Source of the DNA: a bacterium
GTDB taxonomy: Bacteria > UBA10199 > 2-02-FULL-44-16 > JAAZCA01
Length of the DNA stretch: 8,398 nt
NCBI GenBank assembly: GCA_041648665.1
Contig: JBAZOP010000112.1
Span: 1-8,398 of the forward strand
Reading direction: 5' to 3'
Below are positions 6,206-8,398 of this stretch, piece after piece. A model generated the notes under the pieces. That model saw nothing but the letters and a program-made list of their open reading frames with translations, was not told where the DNA came from and ran no database searches. Every line of letters begins with the position of its first letter. The first letter of the stretch is position 1. Made by a program: the position numbers and the translations under genes.

Positions 6206-7312
6206 TTGGAGAGCAATTTCAGGGTAAACAAGAAGGAGAACGGCCAGAGGCTGGACCTCTGGCTCCAAGGCAAACTTCCAGGCGCCTCGAGGAAACAGGC
6301 GAAGGCCATGTTGGATGCCGGGAGGGTTCTCGTAAACAACCGCAGGGTCGTGATCGCCGGCTGGGAGCTGGCTGAGGGCGACGAGGTGGAGATCAGGCCC
6401 CTTCTTCGGAGTCTGTCTGAGAAGGAGGAAGGGGGGCAGGGGCAGCAGCCGGAGAGGCAAAGGCATCAGGAGGTGAGGCGGCAGGCCGGACCGCAGACCG
6501 CCGGGATATCTTCTTCCATCGACAGGCACTTCGCCAGGAAGAAGGCCAAGAGGAAAGCGAAGGACAGGCCGCAGCGCAAGGAGACCCCGTCCGTCCGGGT
6601 ATATTACCAAGACCGCGACCTCGTTGTGGTCGAGAAACCCAGCGGGTTGCTCTCGGTCCCCAATGACAAGCAGGACACCAGGGACAGCATGCTCGATCGC
6701 GTGCGCTCGTTCCTCAGGCGGAAATTCCGCGACAAATCCTCGTTCGTCTCCCCGCTCCACAGGCTGGACGCCGAGACCAGCGGCATCATGGTCTTCGCGC
6801 TCTCCAAACAGGGGCAGAGGCTCACCGGCCAGTTCAAGGAGCACTCGGTCCAGCGCTCCTACGAGGCGATCGTTCAGGGCCGGATAGAGAAAGAACAGGG
6901 AGTGATAAACAAGCCGCTTGAGAAGGGCGAATTCGACGACGGCAGGAAGGTGAGGACGGTCGAGGGCGAAGGCGGCATGAAGGCGATCACCGAGTACAGG
7001 GTCAAGGAGCGTTATAAGAACGCGACGCTCCTCGACGTCACGGTGCGCACAGGCCGCACTCACCAGATCAGGGTGCACTTGGCGTCCGAGGGTTTCCCCG
7101 TGCTGGGTGACGCGCTCTATGCGAACGAGCTTGCGGAGAAATATCCCGAATTGATGGACGAGGTGGATCGCACGCTCGGCTTCCGCAGGCACGCTCTGCA
7201 CGCGGCGTCGCTCGGGTTCAAACACCCCGCGAACGGAAAGAAGATGACCTTCCGCTCACCCATGCCGGATGACATGAAGGCAATCCTGGATTTCCTTCGT
7301 TCGTCGGTCTAG
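6206..7312 (+). CDS. RluA-family 23S rRNA/tRNA pseudouridine synthase
   Basis: The enzyme isomerises uridine to pseudouridine in structured RNA. An S4 RNA-binding domain occupies residues about 5-65 (PGASRKQAKAMLDAGRVLVN). The catalytic domain starts near 128. It carries the RluA motif HRLDAETSG with the catalytic Asp188, then RTGRTHQIRVH (281-291), GDALY (301-305) and LHAASLGFKHP (331-341), all as expected for an active enzyme. S4 plus catalytic domain fits the RluC/RluD group, but the target uridine cannot be told. Residues about 66-127 form a long Lys/Arg/Gln-rich linker, longer than is usual for RluD (about 326 aa against 368 here). The start is TTG: AGAGGAG at 6192-6198 lies seven nt before it, an in-frame stop is at 6167-6169, and the next in-frame ATG would destroy the S4 domain. 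The stop overlaps that of the convergent Rsm22-like gene. Confidence 0.93.
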   Translation: MESNFRVNKKENGQRLDLWLQGKLPGASRKQAKAMLDAGRVLVNNRRVVIAGWELAEGDEVEIRPLLRSLSEKEEGGQGQQPERQRHQEVRRQAGPQTAGISSSIDRHFARKKAKRKAKDRPQRKETPSVRVYYQDRDLVVVEKPSGLLSVPNDKQDTRDSMLDRVRSFLRRKFRDKSSFVSPLHRLDAETSGIMVFALSKQGQRLTGQFKEHSVQRSYEAIVQGRIEKEQGVINKPLEKGEFDDGRKVRTVEGEGGMKAITEYRVKERYKNATLLDVTVRTGRTHQIRVHLASEGFPVLGDALYANELAEKYPELMDEVDRTLGFRRHALHAASLGFKHPANGKKMTFRSPMPDDMKAILDFLRSSV

Positions 7313-8398
7313 CCCCAGTTTCGGATTATTTCGAACGAGTTCGTTTTATCTATCCTGCCTTCGCAACTGCAGGAGACGACATCTCCGCGTTTTGCAGCGT
7401 CAAAATCGGCGTTGGTCTGGGATGTGTTTTTGTCCAGCCTTACGACCTTGAGAAGCTCTCCGCTTTTTCCGCACAGGACCAACTCCCGTTTGCCCTTAGA
7501 TACGAGCGGGCTGGAGACGACTCGCCAAAGGCCGTGACTCATGACCGGTGACTCGTGATTGGCGGGCTTGAAAATCAAATAGCTCATCTTCAGATGCGTG
7601 TGATCCATGCCTGAAAGTCGGTCGAGCTCAATTAGAAATTCCGGCGGCTCCCAATTGATGTAGAAGTGGCACCAGTCGCGTTCGTTCGCCGCTAGCATGG
7701 GGCATTGTTTTTGATGGAGACAGGGTGCGGTCACCCGTGCGACCCCTCCATCGACGAGGCTGTCACGCAATTTCATGAGTGGCCTTGCGGTTTCGCGCAG
7801 CGCCGGGTCGATGATTATGAACGAGCCATTCTCCTTGAGAAAGTCGCGGGCAAGTTCAGTGCTGATCTTGAACGCCTGATCTTCAGAGAGCTCATTGAGC
7901 ACGTTGGCTGCGATGATGACGTCGAAGCGCTGTTTGGCCAGAACCTTTTGCAGTGTCTGCTTTGTGATGTCGAGGGTGGCGGACTCGAACGAGTGGTGCG
8001 GAGGCGCGATCTTCTTAAACAACTCGTGGGCTTTCTCCAATGCCGGCCGAATCCTATCTATTGCCGCGATCCTAATCCTGGCATCCGGCTGCTTCATTGA
8101 GAAGAACACGGATGCAGCGATGGATGCCGTGCCTGGACCTGAGCCTATATCCAGCACCGATATGTCGTCGCCAGGGGTATCGATCTGTCCCAGGCAGTGC
8201 ATGACTTTGACCGCGTTGGGGATCAGGAATGCTGCGAGGTAGGCGGAGAGGGCATAGGGATCAGACAGATAGTCCAGGGGCATCGCTGCGCGTTCGCTTG
8301 TGAACGCCAGCGAGAGCTGCTTGGCGGCCTTTGCGATTCGTCCTCGGTCGTGCGGCAACGAATCCTCTAGTGCAGCTGCAAGCCTTCGAATTATCTCT
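7309..8398 (-). CDS. Rsm22-family (METTL17-like) ribosome-associated methyltransferase-fold protein, 5' end outside the window
   Basis: This resembles Rsm22, the family of the mitochondrial small-subunit assembly factor METTL17; the bacterial role is not well known. A TTG at 8358 would give 349 aa, and positions here count from it. The SAM-type loop LDIGSGPGTA is at 69-78, then AANVLNELSED (150-160) as in the family. The cysteine cluster PCLHQKQCPM...DWCHF has Cys213, Cys219 and Cys230. Cys296 lies in LWRVVSSPLVSKGKRELVLC, at the place of a further conserved cysteine. METTL17 is reported to hold a 4Fe-4S cluster through such residues, so a cluster is likely here. Upstream of 8358 the frame is open to the window edge and reads like the helical N-terminus of the family (EIIRRLAAALEDSL). 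The true start is therefore probably outside and the gene is partial. Its TAG stop overlaps the stop of the convergent gene. Confidence 0.85.
   Translation of the reverse strand, partial: EIIRRLAAALEDSLPHDRGRIAKAAKQLSLAFTSERAAMPLDYLSDPYALSAYLAAFLIPNAVKVMHCLGQIDTPGDDISVLDIGSGPGTASIAASVFFSMKQPDARIRIAAIDRIRPALEKAHELFKKIAPPHHSFESATLDITKQTLQKVLAKQRFDVIIAANVLNELSEDQAFKISTELARDFLKENGSFIIIDPALRETARPLMKLRDSLVDGGVARVTAPCLHQKQCPMLAANERDWCHFYINWEPPEFLIELDRLSGMDHTHLKMSYLIFKPANHESPVMSHGLWRVVSSPLVSKGKRELVLCGKSGELLKVVRLDKNTSQTNADFDAAKRGDVVSCSCEGRIDKTNSFEIIRNWG

Noticed and set aside
6422..6480. A G-rich stretch in the linker of the pseudouridine synthase as a G-quadruplex
   Set aside because: Only two runs of at least four G's are present and the rest are GG pairs, so it does not meet the four-tract GGG pattern. 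It is explained by Gly, Glu and Arg codons.
6119..7225. A 368-codon open frame on the minus strand opposite the pseudouridine synthase
   Set aside because: The opposite strand encodes an intact RluA-family enzyme with all motifs. The antisense product is Leu/Pro/Arg-rich and has no recognisable domain.
7313..8398. Slightly lower GC in the Rsm22-like gene as a sign of horizontal transfer
   Set aside because: The difference from neighbours is mild, dnaN is also lower in GC, and there is no mobile-element signature or repeat around it.
1..8398. CRISPR arrays, insertion sequences, phage genes, tRNA or rRNA
   Set aside because: No regularly spaced repeats, transposase or integrase frames, terminal repeats or RNA-gene-like segments were recognised. 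The window is accounted for by core genes and short spacers.

Overview
The window carries the classical bacterial chromosome-replication cluster, the end of dnaA followed by dnaN, recF and gyrB on the + strand, and then three accessory genes. The DNA is moderately GC-rich and shows frequent AGG (Arg) and ATA (Ile) codons. GyrB is of the long type (829 aa), with the roughly 170-residue insertion after the Toprim motifs known from proteobacteria and other Gram-negative lineages. With the gene order, this suggests a Gram-negative bacterium of deltaproteobacterial grade or a related uncultured lineage. That placement is inference; nothing here fixes the taxon.

Layout. 1-508: the last 168 codons of dnaA (end of the AAA+ module and the DNA-binding domain IV). 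509-773: an AT-rich non-coding spacer that looks like at least part of oriC. It has DnaA-box-like sites, and one of them (701-709) is followed by CTA-type triplets and an AT-rich stretch, the arrangement described for DnaA-trio unwinding elements. A consensus -10 (738-743) for dnaN lies inside the same AT-rich stretch. 774-1886: dnaN. 1904-3022: recF, 17 nt downstream. 3023-3150: a spacer with one more DnaA-box-like site. 3151-5640: gyrB. 5647-6132 (-): a small DcrB/DUF1795-like protein, convergent with gyrB, with an inverted repeat spanning both stop codons. 6133-6205: a short divergent promoter region. 6206-7312: an RluA-family pseudouridine synthase with a TTG start and an unusually long basic linker. 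7309-8398 (-): an Rsm22-family protein. Its TAG stop shares a CTAG with the stop of the RluA-family gene, and its reading frame stays open to the right edge of the window.

How the genes work together. DnaA opens the origin and loads the helicase. DnaN is the sliding clamp for the polymerase. RecF acts at gaps on replicating DNA. GyrB, with GyrA (not in this window), removes the positive supercoils made by the fork. The two genes at the right both point to ribosome maturation: an rRNA/tRNA pseudouridine synthase and an Rsm22-like ribosome-associated protein. The DcrB-like gene has no clear link to either group.

I see no mobile element, CRISPR array, tRNA or rRNA. Most of the window is ordinary core genome. 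The most interesting item is the candidate origin-unwinding element between dnaA and dnaN.
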